Shown here piece by piece: positions 1-12,179 of a stretch of 64,000 bases of DNA. Below the pieces are notes generated by a model. It was given only the letters and a program-made list of their open reading frames with translations, was not told where the DNA came from and searched no databases. The stretch is taken from contig OZ176052.1 of assembly GCA_964247055.1 (NCBI GenBank), positions 5,208,001 to 5,272,000 of the forward strand, in the 5' to 3' direction. The position numbers and the translations under genes are program-made. This DNA is from Paragordius varius (lineage: Eukaryota > Nematomorpha). Position 1 is the stretch's first letter, and every line of letters begins with the position of its first letter.

Positions 1-51
1 AAGGTTAATATTTTTTTGTCTTTGTTTTTGTTTTTAAAACGACTCACATAC

Positions 52-3000
52 CTTGGGTGAAACACTGATATTTCACGGTTTTTTTTCATAAAATATCTTT
101 TCTTACGTTGATTACTATATTGGTAATGTGGTATATTTTTGTTAATAGAGGATTTTTTTGTCCAGTTATCCAGGGAATTCGTCATTATAATTGATTCTAG
201 TTGAGATATATGATATCTATCGGCAGCACCATTAATAATTATTTGCCGTTCCAACAGCCATAATGGAATTATATCTTTAAAGGTTCGGAAAAAGTTGATA
301 AGTCTACGTATTATTTCATAGGGTAAGTGATCAAAAATGCTTTGTCCAGCTGGTAACAATTGACACGTTTCAAGTGTTTCCACAGTGTTAGGGTCATGTA
401 AATTCAATTCAAAGTATACATGGTCGGATGATTCAAATGCTAGTTTAGCGGGCCAAGGTATTTTATCCCACACTAAATCATAGGGTATATGAATGGTTCC
501 ATACATGTATGATGGAAGATTGCCTGGTTTACTAATCCTCCACAAAAACGAATTTTTCCCCATAATCTATAAAGGATAAAAGGTTTTTACTAAAGTAAAC
601 ATACATTGCTATTTTTCAATATTTTGCCTGAGAGCATATGTAGAAGAAAAAAAGGAAACATTATTGGCTGATAGTAGTAAAAAGGGAAAAATATAACTTT
701 GCAGCTAATATTTTTTCTCTTTGCTGTCTGTATAAGCTACCTGGTAATAATTAATTTAAAATACTAGTAATGAATATTTTTTCATACTGTATATTAGGGT
801 AAATTAAGCAAATATATGTAAAATTTGAAATAAATTCGTGAACAATGTAAATTCTAACTTGCTCTAAAGCAATTGTTATCATCCATTAACACTTGGATAC
901 AACACATTCATTATAGTCCTTCGATTCAAATTGGGGTAGTTAAATACCCCCTGCCTGTTTAAAGCTAAATTCTTAAAAAATTTGGAAGGAATCGAAACCA
1001 GGGCAAAATTTTGCACTTATGTAACATTAATAAACCGAAATATATAAAAAAAATTTATTCAAAAATATTTAATATTATTTATTTTAAGCTAAAACCGAAA
1101 GGTAAAAATTTAGTTAACGTGACATGTGTGCAATGGTAAAATTGAAAAATAATACAAAATAAACCGCTTTTTCTATTTCTATCAATGTTAGATGTATTTA
1201 AATAAAAAATTTGCTTTAAATTTACCCTTAAAATTAAATGAAGACGATATTTAGTAAAAATTTTGTAAAATATGGCGTCGAAGTATACATGGATATTTTT
1301 TTTTAAAACAAAATTTTATTTAGAGACTTTGGCATATTTATATAATTTATACTAGGATAGAAGCATAAATTTAAATTGAGACCATTTCCTTCAGTAGTTT
1401 TTAGAAAATCCTAACTCAAATTTAGTCTGGGGTATTTAGATACCCCAAATTGAATAGAAGTGTTAATACAAAGATGCTTAAAAACTTTAGTATATTTTAG
1501 GCGTTATCAAAACAATCAACTAATGTAATATTAAGGCTGAGTCAAAGAATTATTAGATATTTAAACCAATTAAATCAAATATTATGGTTTGAGATCCATG
1601 CATAATTTTTTGATGAGCAGCATATTCGACTGTTGAAAAATGCCTTAGATATAAAAATTTTCAAAAAAAATACATAAACTGTCGCTAATTACAAACAACC
1701 GTACAGCGATATTCTATGGAACATTCAAAAATTGTTTTTAGCTAAAACTAACAGTTACCACACCCTATGATAACAGCTTCAGATTAAATTATACATTATA
1801 ATGAAGCTTTGATTAGCTGCTCCATGTAGATGTACACAATGAAATAAATATGAGTATTTTTATCTTTTAGGTTATTATTGTTATATATCGGATTTGTGGA
1901 TTTTATATAAGAAATGGCATTTTGTTCCAGTCGCAATAGATTTTTTAATTTTATTACATATATTTTAAAAAATACAATGGATAGAAACAAAAAATAAATG
2001 TTTTTTCACAACAGATTTAGTGTGTCAAGTAAGGATTTTTATAATTCAAAGTATCATAATCTTTTTATCGAAAACAATTACATTAAAGGAAATTCAAATT
2101 TATTTTGCAAGATATGAGATCATGCTTAATATTCAAGAATTACGCAAATTGATAAGGACCAAAGATTATTAATTTGTAATATTTTGTTAATTTTGGATTT
2201 TGGCAGTTTTTCTGCTTTTAAGCCGTTGGAAAACACTAACTTCTTTAGATACTTTTAGATTTCATTTAAAATTTGACAAAAACATTATGGAAATATCATA
2301 ATTATAATTTAATCGATTAAAGTTCCTTAACAAAAATAATTATCACTTATGTGTTATTTACTAAGGAGAAAACCAATTAACATTTTTTTATGGCATCAAA
2401 ATTGGATTAGATAATTGAAAAATTATTTTTTTTGCTATAATATATAAATTATGGACACTCTTCCCAGATGTACTATTTCATATTTAGGAGTTTTTGTATG
2501 ATATAGTTTTAAGAAATTTCACTTCCGACACAAAAAACATGGTAATATATCCTGAATATGTTTTATAACAACAATGATATTCGTAGTCAACATTAAAATA
2601 TTGATACAATTCTAAGTTTTTGATTATGGAAAGATTCTTGAATATAATATATTATGTATAATAATCCCAAAAAGCATGTCACCAAATATACCATTAACAA
2701 AATATAGCTGTATGAAATTGAACTTAAGGCGTCCTAATAAATAAAAATAACAATTTAAAAAATATTAACGCATACATCAATTGTTCTTTGGGGAATAGGA
2801 GTTTAAATAAATCAAAAATCAAAAATAAATAATGATAAATAATTAGTATAAATCCTAGATTGATATATAGAATTATAATAATAAATTGGATTTAATGCTA
2901 GGTTTTTGCGTTAAAATAGTATACAATGATTTTTTCATAGATGGATAACCAACCGAAATCACACATTTTTTTCATGACGATTGTTAAACTGGGGCAGACG

Positions 3001-3268
3001 AGTGTTAAAGTTCTCATGGGTCTTCAAAACAATTTTAAGTTTTTTTGAATAATGACTGTAAAATGTCTATTTTTATCCAAATTTATATAAAAATCTTTAC
3101 CTTATTATCACATCGACTTTTTCTAAAAGGACCATTGGCGGCTTCTTCATGTGCTTGTAAAGGTGAGGGATATGTATAAGATTGAACTAAAACTAGTGAG
3201 CTGAGCAATGATAGAGTAAACGAATATAAATTGGAAAATTTAATTGGGACGATAATCATTTTTTCCAT
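52..3268 (-). CDS. TRABD2: Tiki-type Wnt metalloprotease, N-terminal part (gene continues off left edge)
   Basis: Two exons join in phase 0: 3268-3101 (56 codons) and 566-52 (171 codons plus 2 nt, donor GTATGT). The next exon lies left of base 1. Exon 1 gives a signal peptide: short basic start, Leu/Ser-rich core at residues 11-30, then a Cys at 53. Exon 2 carries the family's start: NSFLW, then GTIHIPYD (residues 79-86, the GX2H motif that defines Tiki proteases), VYFELNLHDP (106-115) and the conserved TCQLLPAG (123-130). Known Tiki proteins are membrane-tethered metalloproteases that trim the N-terminus of Wnt and so inactivate it. The stretch after residue 150 diverges strongly from vertebrate Tiki. 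A 2.5-kb intron separates the exons and holds an inverted-repeat element. A second Met at residue 4 could also be the start. Family assignment is from remembered motifs; the catalytic C-terminal half is not in view. Confidence 0.83.
886..1466. mobile_element. TTAA-flanked MITE (family A, copy 1)
   Basis: About 580 bp inside the Tiki intron. Both ends read TTAA then CACTT..., and each end has an inner inverted repeat around GGGGTA..TACCCC. The ends match, in reverse order, those of the copies at 34659 and 59722. The TTAA flanks suggest a piggyBac- or Kolobok-type mobiliser. No coding capacity is seen. Confidence 0.7.
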
Positions 3269-5048
3269 ATATACATTGGGAATCTATTATGTTTTTTTTC
3301 CAAATTTTCACATTATAAAAAAATTAATAAAGGAAATCCATCAAATATATAAATAACTAAAAAATATATATGTAGTCTGTATGTCTATTGTTTTTTTGTG
3401 GTTTCTTCTTGTCAGAACCATATTGTATATGTATAACATTTCACATTGTAATTATTTTATACATATTTGTCATATATGCATAAACGTGAATTTATTTTGG
3501 GTATTTTGCCCTTTTAGTAATACAAAAAATATAGAAATCAATATGTTATATATAAAAAGACATCAGTAAAGGGTCGATTCAACTTATATATATTAATATA
3601 TTATGGCAATTTTTTTGTCAATGACTGTTGCTCAAGTATCTAATAGTATTTTTTTTATTTTATAATGTCATAATAAAATAAAATAAATATTCTAATTAAA
3701 AATTATAATATAATGATAAAATGGGAGATTAAAATATTTAATTATTTGATGAATTAAAGGATTAGCTTTATAATAATGCAAATAAATGTATCTTTGGAAA
3801 CTTAGGCTTATGTTGTTATAAAACCACCAAAAAATAAATGCTTTGGACAATTGGCACATTTAGCAAATGCTATATGATTATTAAAAAAAATATATTGAAT
3901 ATATGTCGTGACAATGTTTAACAAAAATTATTTCATTGAATCCAAAATTTATATATGTATCAGCAGAATAAAAAATTAGTTTTACTAAAAAATTAATTAT
4001 ATTTATGTAAAAGCTAAAACATTATTTATTATAAAGAATGTAAATTTTATAGTAATAAGAAGAGGTGATAACTAAAACGTGAGATATTTATAAAAAAAAT
4101 ATATTTGTTTAACACAATATAAGATGTTAGTTTATATGACAAATGAAAATCGTTTCATACTTTTTAAAGTGGACAATTTAAATGTAAAGGTGTGTGTGCA
4201 TCTTAAAAATTATTTGTTTTATGGAAAGGTATATATAAAATAATTAGTAAAATTTCGTTGACAAATCAATTACTATTATATTATCAAATTAAAATGTATC
4301 TATCACTTTAGAAGAATGGAAAAAAACTAATTATTTCTATGAAGATAGAGAGTTCTGATCTGAATTACATTTATAGGTAAAACATATTATCTAATAAATT
4401 TATGATGTTCAAATTTAAAAAGAACAAACCACCTTGTTAAACAATATGTAAACAAAGATGATAAAAATAAATGTTAAATCCGAATAGTGGGCTTTGCCTA
4501 ATTTTTGATCATTTTTATTTTATAATGGTTCCATAATTTGAATCAACTTGATTATGTCAAATATTGACATAACCAATAATACTAAGATTAAAATGAGGAG
4601 ATAATAAATAATGGTCCTTATAAATGGGAAATAGGTAGATAAAGGGATGATTTATAGAATTCACATTTTGGAAGAGGAGCATTCATTAAATAATAATTTT
4701 GATAAAAATAAGCGTGGAAAAAATAAAATCAAAAATAAATTTGAGAGATAATGGCTATTATTAAACAAACAACATCTTGTATTCATTAGGAGAAAGAGTG
4801 AGTGAGTTATAAACAAATCGGATATTTTTAAATGAAACTATAATATATTTAATATCTATCAGTTTTCTCTTTCAATGAAAAAATTATTTGCAATTATATG
4901 AACAGCGAAAATTAATAATATTACTATTAAAAGCAGAAAAAAGTATTCCAAAACTTAATTTTTTACACCATTGTGTAAAAAACTCAACTGTTTTATTCTA
5001 GGGATCATCCGAAAAACATTTCAATAAAATATTGTTTTGTTATAAAAT
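3269..5048. other. gene-free A+T-rich stretch
   Basis: Upstream flank of the Tiki gene. No open frame with protein character, no RNA gene and no clear repeat was seen. The 5'UTR and promoter of the Tiki gene should lie near its right-hand side of 3268, but no motif can be named. Confidence 0.5.
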
Positions 5049-5221
5049 TACAGTAGCGTATGGTATAAAACATTATTAATCCATAAAATAATAAAGTTTT
5101 TTTTTTAAAAAAAACAAGCCTAATTGTATATACAGATATCCATAATATCCACTTGTTTTTTTAAAAAACATTTTTTTATTCTTTTATGGACTAATATTGT
5201 TTTATGCCATACGCTACTGTA
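5049..5221. mobile_element. short palindromic MITE (family D, copy 1)
   Basis: 173 bp with near-perfect terminal inverted repeats starting TACAGTAGCGTATGG and ending CCATACGCTACTGTA. The repeats run inward through about 40 bp, so the element can fold into a hairpin. A second copy is at 46096-46208. Confidence 0.8.
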
Positions 5222-5458
5222 TTTATGCAAGTAAAAGTTCTAAAGATCAAGCAGGAAAATTTAATTAAAGGTAAACTCAGTCATATCTTGTATTCTGAAT
5301 ATTTATAAAAAAAATAAAATGAAGGTTAGTAAAATAGTGTATGAGACTAAACTAAGTGCTAAAAAATAATTATTACTGATTTTAAAAGAAAAAGAGTTAT
5401 TTTAATTTTTCTGCCCTGAAAAATCATATTACCCGCATCAGGTGGGATAAAAATATAC

Positions 5459-6083
5459 GATTTACACTTCAAGAGTGTCCTTGAACAATTCAAGTTGGTC
5501 CTTGAACAATTCAAGTTGGTCCTTTAACTTTTTTGCTTTGTTTTTAACTTTTATCAATCAAATCGAAAATAATTCGTTTATTTTATTGTTTTTAACCTAT
5601 TTTCTATTATTTAACATAAATTTTAAATTGATATCAACTTTTAATCTTTGAAAAACCGTATATCTTTATTAATTTCTTAAAATAAATTTGGATATTTATA
5701 AGATTTTAACATGAAATGAAAAATTATATAAGTTTTCTGGGTCATTAATTAAAATTTCTCATTAAAAACATTTAAAAGTCAATAATTTTGTTCAATTGAA
5801 AAAAATAGTTTTAAACAAAAAAAGTGGTTTTTCAATAAAAAAAATTTATTTTTAAATGAATAGTATATAATAAATAAAGAAAATTAGGTTAAAAAATAAT
5901 TAAATAAAAAAATAAATGCAAAAATTATGGTTAAATCAAAATTAATAAATTTTAAGGACCAACTTGAACTGTTCAAGGACCAACTTGAATTGTTCAAGGA
6001 CCAACTTGAACTGTTCAAGGACCAACTGGAATTGTTCAAGGACCAACTTGAATTGTTCAAGGACACTCTTGAAGTGTAAATGG
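5459..6083. mobile_element. MITE with subterminal 21-bp tandem repeats (family C, copy 1)
   Basis: The ends are inverted (ATTTACACTTCAAGAGTG at the left, its complement at the right). Inside each end lie head-to-tail 21-bp units of the type TTCAAGTTGGTCCTTGAACA: two on the left, about five on the right, in opposite orientation. The middle is A+T-rich and itself loosely palindromic. On the minus strand the 21-bp units read as a seven-residue peptide repeat, which is a by-product, not a gene. A second copy is at 40714-41322. Confidence 0.8.
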
Positions 6084-6645
6084 TTATATACAATGGAGAA
6101 AAACGCGTAAACATTTTATTTGTCATTGTGATAAATGCTAAATATTATTTATATTTAGGTTTCATTTTTTTTCAGATAAGCTACGAAAGACTCACATAAA
6201 AACAAAATCGCTTTTTAGCGTGATAATAAACCAAAAATTCTCTTCGATTATGCGATAAAATACTTTTTAATCAAACTAACCCAATACTATACTATGCCTC
6301 CAATTTACTCAAGAATCGAGTTTGAAAAATGGTTTAAATTTTATATGAAAAATATAGTTTTTTAGCAATTTTAAACATTATAATTTTCGCGCAACTTGTT
6401 ATACAAATCATATGGGATATTTTGGCATACAGCCGAAACATAAAAAGACAATGCATTTTTCAACCTATCTTCCCAAATAAATTAGAAATGTCAAATATAT
6501 AATCAATTATGTTACCAATTCATATCACTTCATACTTTGCATATAAAAACAATGAGTTATATTTTAAAATAGCGGTCTTTAGAAAAAAATATTTGTCTTT
6601 AAGTTTTTACGTTATGTCTGCATAATTCTATCTTAATTGTCCATA

Positions 6646-7150
6646 TTAACACTTCAATTTGAATTAAAGTATCTAGTTACCCCAGACTATATTAATATAT
6701 TTAAAATTATTGCAAGAAACGGATTCAATATAAATTTATGCTATTATCTTAATAAAATAAGTGAAAACATGTAAGTAATTTAGGAATAAAGTTTCATAGC
6801 AAACTACTTCGACTTTTATAACATTTTCGCAAAAACATCGTGTTTATTTGATTCTAACGCCAAAATATAGCTAACTAATTTTTTGTTAAAATCACATTCA
6901 CATTGATATAAACAAAAATGGTGTATTTTACATTATTTGTATATTTTAATGCACACATGTCTTGAGTAAATTTTTACTTTGAGGTTTATCCATAAAATAA
7001 GTAATATCAAGTTTTTTAAATAAATTTTTTATATTTTGGTGCATAAATGTATGTAAGTGCAAAATTTTATTTTTTTTGAAATATTTGATTTTTAAATAAT
7101 TCTTTCCACTATTTATAATTAGTAAAATATCAGTCACATAGCGCACATTA
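6646..7150. mobile_element. degraded TTAA MITE (family A, copy 4)
   Basis: Begins TTAACACTTCAATTTGAATT, matching the left end of the family A copies, and shares their interior (a run of the type GCAAGAAACGG followed by the conserved A+T-rich core). The right end was not found; the stated end is approximate. Confidence 0.45.
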
Positions 7151-7639
7151 TATCAAATATTTTTTGGTAAAAGTTAAAGGTTTTAAACCATATCATAGAT
7201 GAATGTATAATGAAATTATTTTAAAACCGATTTGGTCATATAATATTAATTTTTTGTGGTTCCCAAAAGTCTTAATAGTGACCCCAAATTTGGCCATTAA
7301 TAAATGCAAAAATGCTTCGATTTCGCCACAACATTTATGTTGGATTATCGCATTCTTTGCTTAATATAAATTTTATTAAGATTTTGTTGCAAAGTACGTT
7401 GTGATATTTTGGACGAGTAAACGAAAAACCCTAATACATATATAAAAACACTTTTGGGGTAAAATTTAATGCGAGTTTCTTTCTCCTCAGTTTTAATCAA
7501 TAAAACATATATTTAAGTTGAAGGCATAAATATATTTTGTCTTGATGTAATTACCACAAAAGCTGTCCCAAAAGCTGAGAATCTGATATTTCCAACAATA
7601 TATACATATATATATATATCATTGATATACATAAGGCCA

Positions 7640-8440
7640 CATAAATAACCTGATAATAAAAATATATATATATATTCCAATAGTAAAATGTGTTATGATT
7701 ATCATGATGTTGGTTTTGGCCCTTTTTACGAGTGATTTAGGATAGTTATTTTCACTTATATGGCAAGTGCTTCATATCAGAAAATGGCAAACACACTTTT
7801 AAAAAAAAATTTGGTGCAAGCTTCATTTTAAAAAAACACTAAAATATTTCATAAACATCTAAAAAGCAAAACATTTTCAAAAAAAATATTTTGTGGGCTC
7901 CGATAGTCCTAATTTTTTTTTCTCTTTGGATAGTGGTCTTAAAATAAACGCAAAAATGCTGGGATATGCCATATTTCAAATGTATGCAATTTTCATATCA
8001 ACTAAAAATATTTTTAAGTACAACTTTTCAAGTTTTTATATTTAGCAAAATTTTGTTCAAGCGTACTAACGGTATAAAACACTAAATTACAAAAACACTT
8101 TTTTTAAATAATTCTAGGATGCTTAATAATTCTATCATCTCAGAACTTTGATTAAAAAATTTGTTCATCTTCAAATTTATTTAATTATTTTTTTTACAAA
8201 AACATTTCAAAATTTTGTAGCAAATGAACTTTAAATTAAAATTCTTATGCAATAAAAATGTTGAGTATCATCGAACCATATACAAAAAGTGATCTTATAA
8301 TATCTTAAAGCGTCTTTAAACAGTTTTCATCTGACTAATAGTATGAAGTAAAGTTTAACAAAATTAATAATTTTTTTCAAAAATAATACATTCTTTAAAA
8401 ATATTTTTAGTTGAATCAAAATTTAGCCAGCCTATTGATT
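7640..8440. repeat. family B palindromic repeat, degraded copy
   Basis: Contains the family landmarks seen at 35704-36553: a CCTGAT-like left end, the phrase GTGCTTCATATCAGAAAATGG, and a run of loosely inverted A+T-rich sequence to about 8440. Boundaries are approximate. No coding potential is seen. Confidence 0.4.
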
Positions 8441-8441
8441 T

Positions 8442-8510
8442 TTAGTTTTTTAAGTTTTTCATGCCATCTTGATTATACTCATAGAGTATGACGCCTTCTT
8501 CTAATTCGGC
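8442..8510 (-). CDS. possible terminal exon of an unidentified gene
   Basis: On the minus strand a good acceptor (pyrimidine-rich, ending CACAG) is followed by 22 codons and a TAA. The peptide begins AELEEGVILYEYNQDG. The composition is less A/T-biased than the surroundings and looks coding. No linking exon in phase was found up to 9539, so the gene is not reconstructed. I do not recognise the protein. A neighbouring minus-strand frame near 8830-8950 also looks partly coding but does not splice cleanly to it. Confidence 0.3.
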   Translation of the reverse strand, partial: AELEEGVILYEYNQDGMKNLKN

Positions 8511-9538
8511 CTGTGAAAGATAAATATGATTTATATATCTATTAACAAAAAATTATTTTGCCCACATTTTTATATTCACTTAAGGCCTATTCTCAAATGA
8601 TATATAACAATATACGAGTCTCATTTATTGAAGAATATGTACGTTATTCGAAATAGCCAGGCAACTTTTAACATTCGCCTGCAAAATTAATCCTGCGCTT
8701 AAAATAATCAAATTTTTAATTTGGTTTAAAATCAAAAATACTTATTAATACGATTCTAAAATCGTTTTTATTAATAAAACAATTCCAAAAGGCAAATTTT
8801 TAATATCGTTTTTTTAGGATGGGGATTAATCAAGAGGTTTATTTAAATTATTGTCCCCTGGATTTGAGTGAGCTAAGACATTACTACGTATTAAATCAAT
8901 ATTTGCAATAACCATATCATTGGGGAGATGGGGTGAGCACATTTTGTGCACTCAGTAATTGATAGACAATCAAACCTCTATCGAAATTCCAATGGGCCTA
9001 AACATTTTCCCAAAAAAATGATTCGCGTAATTTTATAAAAAACGATTTTAACGATGTAGAGCTGAGGAGCAATCCAAAAATATTGTTCTTTAATCACAAA
9101 AAAATTAGAAAAAAATATAATTATTATATTATGGGTTACGTTTTCTGGAAATTAACGTTTGTTAAGATTTTACAAAGGGAAGAAGTAATTTTAGTTAAGA
9201 GATAGATTAAAATTAGATTTTATTGGTCTTGCTAATCATATAAAAGGAGAATTATAAATATTAGACATTTTATGAATACCAACTGGAATTTATGAACTAT
9301 ATGGATTAAAAATGGAAATACATACCACTAGCACATAGGGCATTATCAAGTTAAATATTGGTTTATAAAATCGTATTAAACAAGAATAATACTGTTACAG
9401 TATAATAGATCAATCAGTTAAACTAAACTCGAATATTTATAGAATATTAGATCTATTAAACATTAGTATAAAATTAAGGTAATAGTTGATAGGATATATT
9501 TTATCTGTAAATGTCAATATCTTCATTTTATTCCATAC

Positions 9539-9667
9539 CTTATCATTATATCCCTAGAAGTCAACCCGACCCCCGACGCAACTAGACGGCTGTCACTGAA
9601 CCACCATTGACTGGTGTATGGAAGGGCAGAAGGGACGTCTTTTGTAGACAGTGGCGACGTGAGTCTG
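9539..9667 (-). CDS. possible GC-richer exon next to GEMIN6, unidentified
   Basis: This short stretch is close to half G+C, unlike its surroundings. On the minus strand it is bounded by an acceptor (TTAG) and a donor (AG then GTATGG), with 42 codons between, including LPYTSQWWFSDSRL and SGVGLTSRDIMIR. The open frame also continues to the right as far as 9858, overlapping the first GEMIN6 exon on the other strand. I do not recognise the protein. It could be a host exon of a divergently transcribed gene, or a piece of a transposon of different base composition. Confidence 0.3.
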
Positions 9668-9823
9668 CTAATTTTTAGGAAGATAGGAAAATCGCTTAAA
9701 TAACTTCCGCCCATTCGTAAAAATTTAAAAAATATCATAAACTCATAAATTAACACATTTTCGAGTAGCGTAATTCGGATATTTGGTGATTTAGTAATAT
9801 ATAAATTTGGGCATTTATTTTTT

Positions 9824-10340
9824 ATGCACTCCGATAAACATGTGATATATTCGAACACTCCCTCTACGGAATTGCTTTGTTTTTTAAACCAAACAGCAAA
9901 TGTTTATCTGAAAGAATCAGAGATTTTGAATGGAAAAATTTACACATTTGATCCAATTTCTAAATGGTTTTATTTTTTCTTATATTAGTTTATTAATGAT
10001 TGATAAGTGTGGTGATGCTCTCTTGATACCTCATCACAATATTAAACATATTGAATTTTATAAAGAAGAAAATGTTGACAATACAAACCTAGATAAATTG
10101 TTTAAAATTAATCTACCAGCGTATAGTGATAATCAAATTTGCACCAGAAAAACTCAAATCGAATCATTTTTTAAGGCTCGAATGATTCCTGTATCATACA
10201 CAGGCGAGAAATCTGAGACATTTTCCCTTTTTAATGGAATTTTACTGATTGAACCTCCATATGCTACTGAAAATTGCCTCAGTGCTAATGTCAAAGTTTT
10301 GAAACAAATTCAAAAAATGATGAATGAACTTTCATTATAA
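9824..10340 (+). CDS. GEMIN6: GEMIN6, SMN-complex subunit
   Basis: Two exons, 9824-9966 and 9989-10340, joined across a 22-nt intron, give 164 residues; human GEMIN6 has 167. The SMN complex assembles Sm rings on spliceosomal snRNAs. The N-terminal half is a Sm-like fold: GKIYTFDPISKCLLMID around residues 38-54 aligns with GWVLTTDPVS... of the human protein, and this match spans the splice junction. The C-terminal half keeps the diagnostic order: a short helix, MIPV (human HIPI), GILLIEPPYATENC (human GVLTIDPPYGPENC), then an amphipathic helix. An unspliced frame from 9930 is also open, but it loses the Sm-like alignment, so the spliced model with the ATG at 9824 is preferred. AATAAA overlaps the stop codon. 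Gene identity is well supported; the start rests on frame and length. Confidence 0.9.
9967..9988 (+). other. 22-nt spliceosomal intron in GEMIN6
   Basis: GT...AG with a T-rich body (GTTTTATTTTTTCTTATATTAG is split here for reading as GTTTTATT and TTATATTAG ends). Removing it joins AAATG to TTTATTAATG and restores the Sm-like alignment; keeping it leaves the frame open but breaks that match. Confidence 0.8.
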
Positions 10341-10344
10341 TAAA
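10339..10344 (+). promoter_or_regulatory. polyadenylation signal overlapping the GEMIN6 stop
   Basis: AATAAA shares its first two bases with the TAA stop codon. If used, the 3'UTR would be only about 10-30 nt. Confidence 0.45.
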
Positions 10345-11138
10345 TATCTTATTTTCGTTTATATTTATGGTGATTTATATACAGTATATCTATTTAATTG
10401 GACAATAAAAATTATGATTATTTAAAATTTTGGTATTAATATAAATTTAAATATCTTTGATTTGCAGTATTTTACAAAAAAAATTTACGAGGTTTAATTG
10501 TTTTTTCAATTACCGATTTCGAAATTTTTTAAATTCATTCAAATTATTTTGTTTCATATAAACCCTCTTGAATGTAAGCCGTTTAAAATGATTTATAATC
10601 CAAATCGAGATTTTTAAAATTTAAACTAATTAAAAACGCGTTACATAATTTTAATGATATATTTCGGTAAAATATATATGATTTAAGAAATTAAAGAAAT
10701 TGAGTTGGTATTTGAGATTTCCTCTTACATTAATTAAAAGATAAAATAAACTTTGAATTTGATCCGGTGTTATGTTTTATCAATATGTATTGATTTGCTG
10801 TAACTATGATTGAACTCCTAAAAAAGATTACCTGCAAAAATTATTGTTGTAAATAATTATTTAAGTGCACTATTTTTTGGATGAAATTGGTAACCAATAT
10901 ATAGATATTAATTCATAAAACAATTAAATAATGAAAGACTTAACAATAAAAAAAGATCTTGAAAATTTGTCACATCATGTATGATTAATGTTAACTAGGA
11001 TACAAATTATTATTTCATTTTCATCAACAATTTTATCATCAGTAAATAATTTTACCAATTTTCTGTTTTATTAAAGTGTATTTAGAGCAGTGGTACTCAC
11101 CGAATATGGGTCGCAAAAATATTTATTGTCTAAACATG
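10345..11138. other. gene-free A+T-rich stretch
   Basis: No coding or RNA feature seen. Near 11090 the phrase CAGTGGTACTCACCGAATAT looks like the end of an older hAT-type element, echoed near 58605, into which the next element may have inserted. Confidence 0.4.
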
Positions 11139-11146
11139 CACTATAT

Positions 11147-11515
11147 CAGCGGTGGCCAATCTTTTTTTCCCGGTGGCTACTTTTTGGGAGAATTCATTTC
11201 TCGATAAATATTTTCAATTTATATTTTAATTTTCAGTTTTATATTTAATTTATTTTTTACGTTTGACAAAAATTACTTGTAGGAATCGAAAATTTACGCT
11301 AATAAATTTATTCCATTTCAGCTGAATTATAATTGCAATAAAAATACAATAACATTTCAGCGTAAACAATATCCAATCCCCTTCTCATTCATTTATATGA
11401 TTATATATTTTATCTTTCTGGATTAAATTTTTAATCCTATTATAATAAGGTTTTAAAGATAGATTCTTTTTTGCTAAATCTACATTATTTTCAAGGAACC
11501 AAATGATTTAGAGTT

Positions 11516-11556
<41 letters not shown>

Positions 11557-11755
11557 TATAAATAAAATAATACTTAGTTAAATCTAAATTTTTTCAAACC
11601 CAAATAAAAATTAAGAAAAATAAACTGTAATTTTGTGGGAAAATAATTCTATCTATACAAAAATATTATTTTCATTTTTTTATATTTTCAGGCGCTCACG
11701 TTTCAAAATCTCGCGGTCACGAAGTGAACCGCGGTCGACCGTTTGGCCATCTTCT
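11147..11755. mobile_element. non-autonomous hAT-like element
   Basis: Starts CAGCGGTGGCCAATC and ends TTGGCCATCTTCT, giving imperfect inverted ends. It is flanked by near-identical 8-bp duplications CACTATAT (11139-11146) and CACTATAA (11756-11763), the target-site length of hAT transposons. The ends are G+C-richer than the interior, which includes an AT microsatellite at 11519-11547. No transposase frame is seen. Confidence 0.7.
11519..11547. repeat. (AT)n microsatellite
   Basis: About 14 uninterrupted AT units inside the hAT-like element. Confidence 0.9.
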
Positions 11756-12179
11756 CACTATAAAATACCGATAAAATTTTATAGCTGTTTGTCACATTAG
11801 CATATATAAATACCCAAATTAAATTCATCAATATTAAACAATAAAGGGCCCCAAAACACGCTTTTAGGGCTGCGGTTTATTCTTTTATGAAAAAAACATT
11901 GAAGATGCTTTGAATGGATGTTATGCGGAAACAAATTTTCTGTTAACTCAAAAAATGCATACATTAAATTTAATCTTAAGTCTTATATAAAAGGAAAATT
12001 TGATATTTAACACCTACCAATAGCACGTCTTATGATGGAAATACATTTCTCTAAGTTTAAACATTTTTTTCGGCCAAACGAACATAAATGTATGGATAAT
12101 GTTATAACGAAAGCTGTGTCATATAGTAACCTTATTTAACCTGCCTAAATATATTAAATGAAAATCTTAATATATTAAA

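Noticed and set aside
5884-6126. Minus-strand frame with a seven-residue SWSLNNS-type repeat
   Set aside because: It is the translation of 21-bp subterminal MITE units; no start context, homology or splice evidence.
8820-8990. Short frames on both strands (plus: MGINQEVYLNYCPLDL; minus: MCSPHLPNDMVIANIDL)
   Set aside because: They compete for the same bases, neither joins in phase to nearby exon candidates, and neither is recognisable.
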